Source: Haberlea rhodopensis
Taxonomy: Eukaryota; Streptophyta; Magnoliopsida; Lamiales; Gesneriaceae
Assembly: GCA_907163345.1 (NCBI GenBank)
Contig: CAJQUN010000024.1
Location: 4,216,001 to 4,280,000 of the forward strand
Direction of reading: 5' to 3'
DNA: 64,000 nt
The notes beneath the pieces are model-generated. The model saw only the letters and a program-made list of their open reading frames with translations. It was not told the DNA's origin and made no database searches. Positions within the stretch are counted from its first letter, which is position 1. Each line of letters opens with the position of its first letter. A program made the position numbers and the translations under genes. This document shows, one piece after another, positions 33,666 to 45,265 of this stretch.

Positions 33666-36600
33666 GTCAGAGTTTCAAGGAAACAGGCCGAGATTTGATG
33701 ACAGGACAGTACATCAGAGGCAGCAAAATATGCCTCGACCATCGGGAGGTCAGACAGTGGGACCGCCCCAGGGACAGGTGTATGCACTGACTAGAAAGCA
33801 GGCCCAGACAGCCCTAGAGGAGGTGATCGCCGGTACGTGCCATTTATTTACGTACCCTGCTTTTATATTGATTGATACAGGTGCCTCCCACTCTTTTGTA
33901 TCTGTGGGCTTTGTGGAAAGACACCATATGCGCACGTCTTCTCTACCCACGCCTCTTATGGTCTCGACACCCACTGGAAGAAATGTTGTTGCCGATCAGT
34001 TTCTGGCAGATTGCCTCATTTATTTTGAGGGCAACGAGTTGAAGGCAGATTTAATTGTATTGGGCATGTCAGACTTCGACTGCATCGTGGGTATTGACAT
34101 TATGAACAGATACTAGGCAGTGGTGAATTGTCGACAGAGAACAGTGAGGTTCAGGTCTGATTTGGGAATACAGTGGACTTTTTATGGCAACGGTTCTCGT
34201 GCAAAGATTCCGTTGATTTCAGCAATCAAGATGACTCAATTGTTGGAACGCGGCCACACGGGCTATCTCATCTATGCCGTGGATACGTCTGGGAAGAATA
34301 AAGAATTGAAAGTTAAGGATGTACCGGTGGTAGCAGAGTTTGCTGATGTATTCCCAGAGGAGATCCCAGGTTTCCCACCGGCTAGAGAAGTCGAGTTTGG
34401 GATCGAGTTATTACCGAGAACATCCGCTATCTCTCGTGCACCTTACAGGATGGCACCGGCGGAGTTGGGAGAATTGAAGGAGCAATTGCAGGATCTCCTT
34501 GACAAGGGATATATACGCCCGAGCGTATCGCCATGGGGCGCACCGGTTCTCTTTGTGAAGAAGAAGGATGGTTCGATGCGGTTGTGCATCGATTACCGGC
34601 AACTGAATAAGGCTACAGTGAAGAACAAGTATCCTCTCCCAAGGATTGATGATTTGTTGATCAGTTGCAAGGTACCAGACTTTATAGCAAGATTGATTTG
34701 AGATCCGGGTACCACCAGATTCGAGTCAGGGAGGAAGATGTACAGAAGACAACATTTCGGACTCGGTATGGACACCACGAGTTCTTAGTGATGCCATTCG
34801 GTGTGACGAACGCCCCGGCTGTCTTTATGAGCTTGATGAATTGGGTGTTCCAACCCTATCTGGACCAGTTCGTCATTGTATTTATTGACGACATTCTCAT
34901 CTACTCCCGGAGCGAGGAAGAGCACGTGAAACACTTGAGGACAGTGTTCCAGATTCTCAGAGATCACCAGTTGTATGCCAAGCAGTGTGAATTTTGGTTG
35001 AGCAGTGTAGTGTTTCTGGGGCATGTCATATCTAGCAGCGGGATATCAGTGGATCCCAGGAAGATTGAAGCTGTGATGGAGTGGGATGCACCCACTTCTG
35101 TACCTGAGATACGGAGCTTCCTTGGCTTGGCCGGTTATTATCGACGCTTTGTCGAGGGATTTTTGAAAATTGCCAAGCCGTTGACACAGTTGACCCAGAA
35201 GGGAGTACCATTCTTTTGGTCAGAAGCTTGTGAGGAGAGCTTCCAGGAGTTGAAACACCGGTTGACGACGGCGCCGATATTAGTGATTCCTACGGAAAAC
35301 TCCAGGTTTTTTTTGTATACCGATGCATCACTTCAGGGCCTTGGGTGTGTACTGATGCAAGATAAGCATGTGGTAGCTTATGCATCGAGACAGTTGAAGC
35401 CGCATGAGGCTAGATACCCCGTCCATGATTTGGAGTTGGCAGCTATTATCTTTGCCCTGAAGATTTGGAGGCATTATCTGTATGGTACGTCATTTACCAT
35501 ATACACGGATCACAAAAGCCTCAAGTTTTTATTCACTCAGACAGAACTGAACATGAGGCAGAGAAGATGGATGGACTTACTCAAGGACTATGATTGTGAG
35601 ATCGAGTACCATCCCGGAAAAGCTAACTTGACAGTAGACGCTTTGAGCCGGAAAGTGAGGAGTACTGCTGAGGACGTCATCCATTTGTCTGCCATGATGA
35701 CTTCCTATTGCCATTTGGGTTATGATTTTGACATAGATACATCGCCTGTGTATGTATCGACCTTGTTAGCTGAGCCGGATATCTATCAGAACATCAGGAG
35801 AGCTCAGAGGTCAGATGATGAGGCTCAGAGATGGTTATCTTTAGTACATATTGGTCAACCAATGAAATTCAGAGTGGCCGAGGACGGATCTTTGAGATTG
35901 GGTAGCCGTTGGGTGGTTCCGAGTACGCCGGAGTTGCGTAGAGGGATCTTGGAGCGAGCTCATAGTAGCAGACTTAGCATCCACCCAGGCGGGAAGAAGA
36001 TGTACAAAGATCTGCGTGGTCAGTTTTGGTGGAAAAGAATGAAGTGTGATGTCGTCGCTTTTGTTAAGAGGTGCTTGATCTGCCAGAAGGTTAAGGCAGA
36101 AAGACAGAGACCTGGCGGCGAGTTGAAAAGCTTGGAGATACCGAAGTGGAAGTGGGAACACATTTCCATGGACTTCGTGACTCACTTACTGAGGAGTGCT
36201 TCGGGTTTTGATGCTATTTGGGTGATTGTGGATCGATTGACTAAGGTAGCTCATTTTATTCCCTATAGCATGACTTTCACCTTTTTGAGGATGGCGCAGT
36301 TGTATATTAGAGATGTGGTAAGATTGCATGGAATCCCCATTTCCATTGTGTCGGATCGAGATCCACGATTCACATCTCATTTTTGGGAGGGTCTTCAGTC
36401 AGCCTTAGGAACTGAAGTTAGATTGAGCACTTCTTATCATCCTCAGACGGATGGTCAGACCGAGCGTACTATCCAAACGCTCGAGGACATGTTGAGGGCT
36501 TGTGTATTGGAGTTTGATGTTTCTTGGCAGGATTCAGTAGCCTTGGTAGAGTTCTCTTATAATAATAGGTACCAAGCGAGCATTCAGATGGCTCCTTTTG

Positions 36601-37230
36601 AAGCTCTTTATGGCAGACGGTGTAGATCACCCTTGTGTTGGGATGACTTGGACCGCAAATCGGTCGGAGGACCAGAACTGGTTCGAGAAGATAAAGATGA
36701 TAAGACAGAAAATGAAAGCAGCCCAGAACAGACAGGCAGCTTATGCGAATAAACGACGGAGACCGTTGGAGTTTCAGTTGGGGGATAAGGTCTTCTTGAA
36801 GATCTCGCCTTTTAGAGGTGTTGTGCGATTTGGGATGCGTGGAAAACTGTCTCCGAGGTATGTTGGGCCGTACGAGATCTTACAGTGCATTGGCACTTTG
36901 GCTTACCGACTAGCTCTGCCACCTTCTTTGTCTGGTATACATGATGTGTTCCATGTGTCTACGTTGCGGAAGTATGAGCCGGATCCGTCTCATGTGTTGC
37001 AGCCTTCCGAGGTTCAGTTAGAATCCGATATATCCTATGTGGAATGGCCTGTTAGAATTCTGGATCGGGCAGACCGCAGACTTCGGAACAAAGTGATACC
37101 TATGATCAAGGTTCAGTGGGATCGCAGGGGTGTCGAGGAGGCTACGTGGGAGACGGAGCGGCATATGGTGCAGCACTACCCGGAACTATTTTCTGGTATG
37201 TTATTTATGTTTAGTTTCATGTTGGGGTAA
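33666..37230 (+). pseudogene. pol: pol (PR-RT-RNaseH-INT) of the unit C gypsy element (broken)
   Basis: Protease D-T-G at 33874-33882 (LIDTGASHSFVS). An in-frame TAG at 34114-34116 follows DIMNRY. RT begins near 34440, and a lost T near 34657 shifts to the frame open at 34665-36752, which holds the RT active site FIDD (34881-34892), RNase H (YTDASLQGLGCVL), the integrase finger and the SDRDPRF/HPQTDGQTE core. A last shift near 36695 moves to the frame open to 37230, with the chromodomain-like tail IPMIKVQWDRRGVEEATWE and end FSGM. Same layout and similar protein as the unit B element, with GC-richer third codon positions. Confidence 0.88.
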
Positions 37231-37260
37231 GTGCATGTGATTTCGAGGACGAAATCTTAT

Positions 37261-37274
37261 AAGTAGGGGAGTAT
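37261..37274 (+). other. Polypurine tract
   Basis: AAGTAGGGGAGTAT directly before the 3' LTR. Confidence 0.8.
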
Positions 37275-39325
37275 TGTGATATCCCCGAAATAATTAATTG
37301 CAATTTGGGCATTAATTTGTTTATGTGATTTTAAATAGTGATAATTAATTATGTGCTGGACTTAATTAATCTTGATGAAATGCATGGTCACATGGAAAGA
37401 GTGACCCGGGAGTGCATTTCAGGGTGCATGTTGTGCATGTTGGGAGAATTGAGTATTAGCATGATTTATTTGTTATGGTTATCAATTAAATGGAAAGCAT
37501 GAGTTTAATTGTGATTTGGTGCATTTTGGTGAAATGCTTTTAAAATATCATGTTGGGATGTTTTATACACCATGGTAATTGTGGGAATGCAATTTATTTT
37601 AATGACCAACTTTATACCCCCCAAACCCCCCACCATGCCATCACTTTTAACTTTCCGCAAATCAACCACCCAAACCCTTTCCCCCTTCATTTTCGTTTTT
37701 GTGCAAAAAGGTGGAGAGGAATCCTTCCAGAAGTTTGATTTGTGGAGTTTGTTGGGAGATTGGAGTCCCCAAGAGGTATAGATACCTCCCTATTGTTTTT
37801 GTTGTGTTTGGATTGGATTTGAAATAGTTTTGAAGGATTTTGGAAATGGGTTATTTTGGGTTGGTATCATTTTTGGTTGGGTGTTGGATTTCTGTGTTGC
37901 TTGAGGTGTTTTTTTTGTTGATTTATTGTGTTATTATGTTGTTGGGTTGGTGGGAGGAGTATTGATATGAGTTGGGATGGTTTTGGTGTGCATTAATGGT
38001 AGAAAATCGCGAGTCTGTGCGAGGCGATCGACCGCCTGAAATGAGGCGACCGATCGCCAACAGGCAGTACCAAAATCGCAGAGTAGGCGATCGATTGCCG
38101 AGGGGCAGTGTCCAATATGTAAGATAGGCGATCGATCGCCATGTATGGCGCGCTCGATCGCCGCGAAGCAAAAATTGAGGCGATCGATCGCCTCAGCAAA
38201 GCGATCGATCGCCAGCAGTGAAATTTTGGAAAATGGATTTTTTTGACGAATTTTTTGTATTTGATTATTATTTGGCTTCTAATATGGGGTTGTGTGATTG
38301 TGTAGAACCATCCCAGGTGGCGACGCAACCGAGGAAGTGAAGCCATATCAAATTCCACTTTTGGAAAGGTACGTAGAAGACGTACGGGCACCCAACGTTA
38401 CATGTATCTAATATACTCATTGTTTATGCATTATGGATGCGAGTATATATGGAATTATGCATTGTGGATGCAAATACATGTTGAATTATGCATGATGATT
38501 GTATATGCATATGATGGTTATTGGTGCACATCCCATGAGTCGTGGTCATCCCTTGATGATTTTAATGCTTGCCGTTATTTGATTTGTTGCCGCTAAATGT
38601 GAAGCGAGGGGTGGGAGCGCCGCATGTTACATTTAAGCGTGGTTATCATATAAGGCGAGGAAAGAATATTTGCCGCTCAATGTGAAGCGAGGGGTGGGAG
38701 CGCCGCATGTCCATTGAAGCGAGATTATTCTATGCCACCTATATGAAAAGTGAGGGGCATTAAAATACATTGTGATGAACAGACTAGGGATTGTTGATTG
38801 GTAATTGGTGATGATGAAATGGTATTATGTCATGACATGTGTGGACCATTAAATAATCTATTTGATTATACTCATGAGTTATGGTGCAGAGACAACCAAA
38901 CAGGAAGCGTTTAAAATGCATGGGAAAAACAGGAAGTGCTTATTACGGTTTATGCATTTACGCCTTAAATTCATATTCTGTTGTATATGAATGATTATAT
39001 GCTCATGTTTGGGGGTTGTCCTTTTAGGTACATTTTGGCATGAAAAATGGGCTAAGGCGGGTTGAGGCGGTGAGCTTATGAAGAACACTTTGAGAATTGA
39101 AGGACATGATTACTCTTGTATACTGTCTACTCTAGGAGTAGTGTAAAGCTATAGTTGACAACATTCAATTTTTTTGATTGGGAATGTAAATAATCCATTG
39201 ATAGTCCTTTACTTGGCATGTAATTCTTAAGGCTCATAGTCTCAACACGAACATTTATACTCTGATAATTTATGTTAGCTCTAATTATGCCTTTAATCCG
39301 CACTTAAGGAACTAGGGTCCTTACA
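37275..39325 (+). repeat. 3' LTR of the unit C gypsy element
   Basis: 2051 bp, TGTGATATCC...CCTTACA. Palindrome cluster 38021-38213; GGTACGTAGAAGACGTACGG at 38368-38387. Contains about 124 bp (37535-37658) missing from the 5' LTR. Confidence 0.92.
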
Positions 39326-39863
39326 GTTATAGTCATTTTCTCCTGAATTTATTTCCTCAAATTTGAAATTGAACTTCTTAATATACTACAAAGTACAAAA
39401 TAATGACCTGAGAATTCAAAGCAATGATTAATCGTTTACTGTAATATAAAACTTAATACTTATCGTATTAAAATTCTAATAATCATTACAATGTAATCAA
39501 ATTTAGCCTTCAAATGTTTATCCTTTTAATAGTCAAATGACATTTCACACTTCAATAATTAATTAAATCCCCATTTTTGAGTTGCCCAACTTTTCTGATT
39601 AATTATATATTTAATTCATAATTAAATTTTTGATTTTAATTATTCAATTTGGCCATTCAATTAGTAATAGGTAATCTGATAAAATAAATAAATAAGCATA
39701 GGTAATTATAATTTTTCTTTTAATTTAATAATGCTATTGATTCAGTATTAACAATTGAAGTTTTTCTGCCATTACAATTATTTTTTATTTAATTTGGGCT
39801 GCTCATTATTCAATGAATTTATTGTAAATTTGTCAATTTATTTAATTTAGGGTAAAAAGCATA

Positions 39864-41811
39864 AAAACTCCATGTTAGATCAGGCCAAGATTGATCATGC
39901 CCAGATTAGGTCATGCCAAGGTTATGTCATGCCCATGTTAGATCATGACAGATTTAGATCATGTCAGTTTTATATGAGACGAGGGTCATATCATGCTAAT
40001 GTTTGGCCTTGTCAGTGTTAGATGATGACAATTTAGATCATTCCAATATTAGGTCATGCCAATGTTAGATGATGCCAAAGTTAGATCATGCCAAGGTTAA
40101 GTCATGCCCAAATTAGGTTATGCCAAGGTTAGGTCATGCCCAGATTTGGCCATGCCATTTTAGATCAGGCAGAGGCGGCTCAAACTTTGGGGAGGCCTAA
40201 GACAAGTTATAAAATGATGCTTTATTAAATATACATCGTCTCGTCAGCTATTACTAAAATGAGGCCTTAATCAACTTGGATTACTTTTTAAAGAACAAAA
40301 AATTTCGATCATTTAGATTATTTGGGTTACTTTCTTGGATCATTTAAACTCTTAATGAACATGTTGAAAAGCAACCAATTTCACACTGTAAAACAACCAA
40401 TTTCACACTTTTTTTCTTTCTATCTTATCTCTATTTAATCAATATTGATAAACAAATTTAAAATCAGAACAAAAAAAATTGTCAAAGCCAACGGCAACAA
40501 AAAAACCAAGCTTTAACACAAAAACCCCAAAAACCTTTTCATCTAAAATCTTAAACATATCCAGCAACAAAGAACCAAGCTCATACAATATAAAATATGT
40601 TTACCTAACTATAAATCTGCGAAAGCCAACCACAAGGCACAATCAAATCACAACAGAGGCAGTGAGCGACAGCGAGAGATCGATTGCTGGAAGCGATGCC
40701 GAGCAGATGGAACGTGAGTCAGTGAGGAAAGATAGACGAAGATGGAAGCCAAAGCCGCAAGAGAAAGCCAAAGATGAAACGTGAGTGGTCGTCAAATGAA
40801 ACGTGAGTGGTGGACTGGTGGTCTTGTGGAGTGAGGAAAGTGAGTGAGATTAGGTTAGAGAGATTTGTTTGTTTAACAATATAATTTTTTTTAATAATAT
40901 AATGAACATATATACATACAATTACAAAATTGGTGGGCCTTGTTTCTACATGAGGCCTAAAGCATTTGCCTTACCTGCCTTGCTGTTGAGCCGGCCCTGA
41001 GATCAGGCCAATGTTAGATCAAGCCAATGTTACATCGACATATTTAAATCATGTCATAACATTGGCATGACCTAATCTGGGTATGACCTAACCTTGGCAT
41101 GACTTAATCTTGGCAAGATCTAACCTTGTCATGATAAAAAATTGGAATGATAGAACTTGGTATGATCTAACCCTCGCCTGATCTAATATGGGCATGATCT
41201 AAACTTGTCATGATGTAAGCTTGCTTGATCTAGCATTGGCATGACCTAATAACATTTGCATGATCTAACTCTCGCCTGATCTAACACTGACATGATCTCA
41301 ATATTAGGTCATGCCAATGTTAAATAATGCCAGATTAGGTTATGCCAAGGTTAGTGCATGTCCAGATTTGGTCATGTAGGTCAGGCCAATGTTAGATCAA
41401 GCCAATGTTACATCGTGACATGTTTAAATCATGTCATAACATTGGCATGACCTAATCTGGGTATGACCTAACCTTGGCATGACTTAATCTTGGCATGACC
41501 TAACCTTGGCATGAACTAACTTTGGCATGATCAAACACTGGAATGACAGAACATGGTATGATCTAACCATCGCCTGATCTAAAATGGGCATGATCTAACC
41601 TCTTCATGATGTAATCTCTGCTTGATCTAACATTGGCATGACCTAATATGGGCATGGTCTAAACTGGACATTATCTAGCATTAGGATGGCCTAACATTTG
41701 CATGATCTAACTCTCGCCTGATCTAACACTGACATGATCTAAACCTGTCATGATCTGACATTGGCTTGATCTAATATTGACATGATCTAAGGGCATGATC
41801 TAACATTGATA
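39864..41811. repeat. 16-bp minisatellite double foldback, unit D (split by hAT)
   Basis: Segments 39864-40169 and 41000-41811 are the same 16-bp foldback structure as in C, with a shortened middle part. The hAT insertion duplicated 8 bp of one minisatellite unit. Confidence 0.8.
40170..40999. mobile_element. Non-autonomous hAT transposon
   Basis: 830 bp with imperfect inverted termini: CAGAGGCGGCTCAA at the left and the complement of TTGAGCCGGCCCTG at the right. It is flanked by the 8-bp duplication AGATCAGG (40162-40169 and 41000-41007). An 8-bp duplication with CAG-type ends is diagnostic of the hAT superfamily, and AGGCCTAA subterminal repeats are visible at both ends. No transposase. 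A 101-residue Lys/Ser/Thr-rich frame at 40479-40784 has no recognisable domain. Confidence 0.85.
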
Positions 41812-42081
41812 TTACTTTTGAATAAATGTACACGAATAATAATGATAATAATAATAATAAGGCTCGGGGTACACATCTTCGGAATGAGTTGTTCTGCTTC
41901 GAGGTACATGTACGTGTTTGTAAGAATTATAAATAATTGTAATAACAAAAATAATAATAACAATTGTATCATCCTACTTAGGGGTACGTGAACTGCCACG
42001 ATCATGGCCCGACGAGAATGTGCACGAAAAATTTGCACCTGCTATTCACCATAAATGCACACAATAACTTTGATCACGCGA

Positions 42082-42301
42082 CACTAGTAGAAAAATCGAC
42101 TTTAGTGACACTAAAAAGCGTCGCGAAATGTGGTTATAGTGACGCTTTTACGTTAGTGACGCTTGCTTGAGGCGTCGCGTAAGTGTGTTTCAATAGTTAT
42201 GTAGATAGTGACGCTTGAAATAGTCACGAAAAGACCATATTCACGTCGCTTTAAAGCGTCACTATAACATACATACATATTGAAACACCCACCTACATAA
42301 C
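42082..42301 (+). mobile_element. CACTA-like terminus with hairpin, unit D
   Basis: Same as unit A, with short deletions (ACGTTAGTG for ACGTTTAGTG; GTAAGTGTG for GTAGGTGAGTG) that weaken the left hairpin arm. Confidence 0.55.
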
Positions 42302-42605
42302 GCTTTAAACAACCGTCATGAAAACAAAAGTGCACTATATATATTTCAAACACACTACACTTAATTGCAACACAATAACCTAAAAGCTGTTTTTTTCCTT
42401 CGTTTTTCGAGCTTATACATATAAAAACAAATTAAAAGCAAAAATCTGTATTAACTTAAAATCATGAAACCTGTCACAAAATTATATCCAATGTTAAAGC
42501 ATAAATTACAAAAAACTAGTAAAATTAAAATAAAGTTGAATAAAAGTTAGTACAATTATCAAAGTTATTGCAATCGTTTCAAGTAGTTCGCACAAACTAT
42601 CAAAG

Positions 42606-42721
42606 TCATCCTCTTGGACATCTACCAAGTAGTTCACACATAATCTCTAGATATTCTTGCTCCATTCGACTCTTTTCAAGCTTTGGGATCCCACCAGCAA
42701 GAGTAATATCACCAATAATAG
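42606..42721 (-). pseudogene. HDDC2-like exon fragment, unit D
   Basis: Antisense fragment with the GDIT...PK...EKSR block retained, bordered by the same AG. Confidence 0.55.
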
Positions 42722-43331
42722 CTGTCAATAGGAACAAAACAATAAGCAATCCAGTACAAATTGCACTGAAGCAAGCATCAAAAATCGCATCAAATAAATA
42801 AACGAGATAAACAAAAGAACAAACAATATAAGATCATCATGAGATCAAATCATCATTCATGAATATCCCTTCAACCTAAATCATTGATCACATAATCACA
42901 TCATTCAGGAATACGATAGAAGGTACCTTAGAGTAACCATAATTCATTCCTTGTGGGAATGCACCCTAGTTAACAAGTTGTGCAATTAACAGAAATAGCA
43001 GTTTAACTTTGCCCATCAATAACATTTAATAATCATGTAAAAAACAGATAATAAATGATAGTGAGGCAAAATTTGGGGCGACTCTCACCACAGCGGCCAT
43101 TGCAAGGCATATAGCCCGCACAACACAATATAATTGTGACAAACAACAACAAACTTATTTGGTTCCCTGCAAGTAGGTCTCACTACAAGAAAGTAGGTCT
43201 CCCTCGAAAAATCAAAGAAATTTAATGGTATTCCCTAAGGAAAATAAATAAAATAACAGCATGGAGATGAAATTTACCTAGTGCAAATTTCCATGGGTTC
43301 TGGCATTAGTTTACCATCAATGAACACATAG

Positions 43332-45265
43332 TGTCACGCCCCGAGACCGGGGTTAATAACACCGGTATTGATTTTCATTACAACTAGGAAACCAATAAGC
43401 CTCGTAATATCATAACAACTGAAAAACCAGTCTTTTTCCATAAAAATAAAAACCATTGTCTTTACAATGAATAAAGAAATGCGGAATTAAAAACTTAACA
43501 ACTGAATAAATAAAATTGTCTTAAAACTGGAAAACTTGAAAACATAAAAGATCTTGATCTACGCAGCGGACTTGATTTCACCAACCCCAAAATTGGTGCT
43601 CTTCTTCTTGCTCTAATTCTTCTTCGGCCTTATCTGGGGATGTAGAGTAAGGGGTTGAGTGCTTTGGAAAACACTCAGCAAGTGGGGGACAATCGATGTC
43701 ATACATATACATAATTTTCATAAACTTGGATCATAAAACTTGCATAAACCGATATGAATGTATCTTAACATACTTGATTTGCCCTTACGAGCCATGACAT
43801 AACATATCGTTTCATAATTTTCATATACTTAAGCACAGTAAAGCATTCTACTCTCTTCTTGGTACTGATATCAGTCTCTAGACTTAACCCTCCTAGAGAT
43901 GAGGTCATAACATCGGCTAACCCACGAATAAAGGGTCTGGATAATCCAGAAACAACAGATTACCACCGTATAAGGTTCTTTTAGCGGTTACACCCCACCG
44001 CATCAGGGTCATGGGGATCCAAATCCAATTAGATTTCGAGTTTAACGTGCTTACAAAATATACTTTCATAATTTCAACATAATACATATCGATTGGGAAT
44101 TTAAAACATACTATATGATTTTTAGAAAACGAAACGAATATATATAACAAAAGCCCACTTACAATGCTTGGTATCGTGCTTGATTGATCAAAGGTATGAC
44201 ACACTTGAATTCTTATCTCCTTGGCTTTTGAACAACACGAGAAGGACGTCCAAAGCTTGAACCAAATTCTGGAACAACTCAATGCTTTAGTTGCTGGAAA
44301 TTTGGCCAAGAATCTCTCGATTCTTAGTTCGAACTTGCTGATAATTCAATGGTTTAGATGTTGAGGCTTTTCTGTAAAAGCTTGGACGGAATTATGGCTC
44401 GATTCCTTGGTTATGGTTCTCGAAATCTTGCTGTAAAAAGGGAAGAGATTTGGACAGATTGATGCGGAAACTCTCGGCTTCAATGGTGAATAAATATCGA
44501 AGAGTGATGCTTAAAGCTTCTGGAAACACAGACTACAAGTCACAGCTTGATCTCACTTGGTTTAGATTTTCGAAGGAATTTAGCTACTCTTTTTATTGGA
44601 CAGAAACCGTGGGTTCTCGGCTTTAGTGACTGAAATAGGGGATGGCTTGGAGTGAATAATAACTTCTGGTTTGGTCCATATTTATAGATAAAAGTGGAGG
44701 CTAAGTCTAAGAGTTTGAATATGATTTAAACTTGAGAATAAGGACTCCGAAATCTTTATTTTCTGAGGTGGATTGCTGATTCTGTTTCGATCTTGCTAGC
44801 TGTGTTTCGGGTGGAGTCTTTCTAAGACTTGGGTGAGTATAAATCTATACAGATTGAGGAGAGGTGGGGCTGGATTCTGGTTGAATAATTGGAGTGTTTT
44901 ACTATGGCTTGGATCTCTCGATTTCTAGGGAACACATCAGCTAGGCATTGATCCGAAGCCAAGCGAATCCAGGTGCTGGAAATCGGGAATTAAAGAAATC
45001 TGCACCGATTTGTTGTCGATCTTAAAGGATGGTGTTGGGTAGATAAAGTCGAACCAAGCTGATAAAATTTGGAGGAGTTTAATAGGATGAGTTTTGGTTT
45101 GATTCCAAACTTGAATTTCAAAGTTGAATTCGAGATGAATAAAGAGGGAGTTTGATTTGTTTAGGACTCCTTGGTTGCATTGAAACTCTAGTCTAGAGTT
45201 TAGGAAATTTCAAACTCTTTTTAATCATGATTTAATTATCCCTAACTGAAAATCCGGGTTTTACA
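43332..45265 (-). repeat. 3' LTR of the minus-strand gypsy element
   Basis: 1934 bp; plus-strand ends TGTCACGCC and TTTTACA. The outer edge has a GC-rich hairpin (CCCCGAGACCGGGG). Confidence 0.9.

Larger units (their letters stand above)
27950..39325 (+). mobile_element. Ty3/gypsy retrotransposon in unit C, with nested solo LTR
   Basis: 5' LTR 27950-32476 (interrupted), internal 32477-37274, 3' LTR 37275-39325. Target duplication GTTAT at 27945-27949 and 39326-39330. The proteins are close relatives of the element at 15632, but the LTRs differ through most of their length. Without the solo LTR and its duplication the 5' LTR is 1979 bp against 2051 bp for the 3' LTR. The difference is explained by a ~124-bp deletion near 28200 and a ~52-bp duplication in the palindrome cluster. 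Multiple frameshifts and stops make it non-functional. Confidence 0.9.
24447..39856. repeat. Tandem unit C (interrupted)
   Basis: Third copy, 24447-27949 plus 39326-39856, interrupted by the gypsy element 27950-39325 with GTTAT duplicated. Net about 4029 bp. It has the double foldback, CACTA-like end, HDDC2-like exon and an intact-frame Fes1-like exon. Confidence 0.85.

Noticed and set aside
40479..40784. 101-residue Lys/Thr-rich ORF in the hAT element as a gene
   Set aside because: Low-complexity composition, no transposase motif (no hAT dimerisation region or BED finger); the element is too short to be autonomous.
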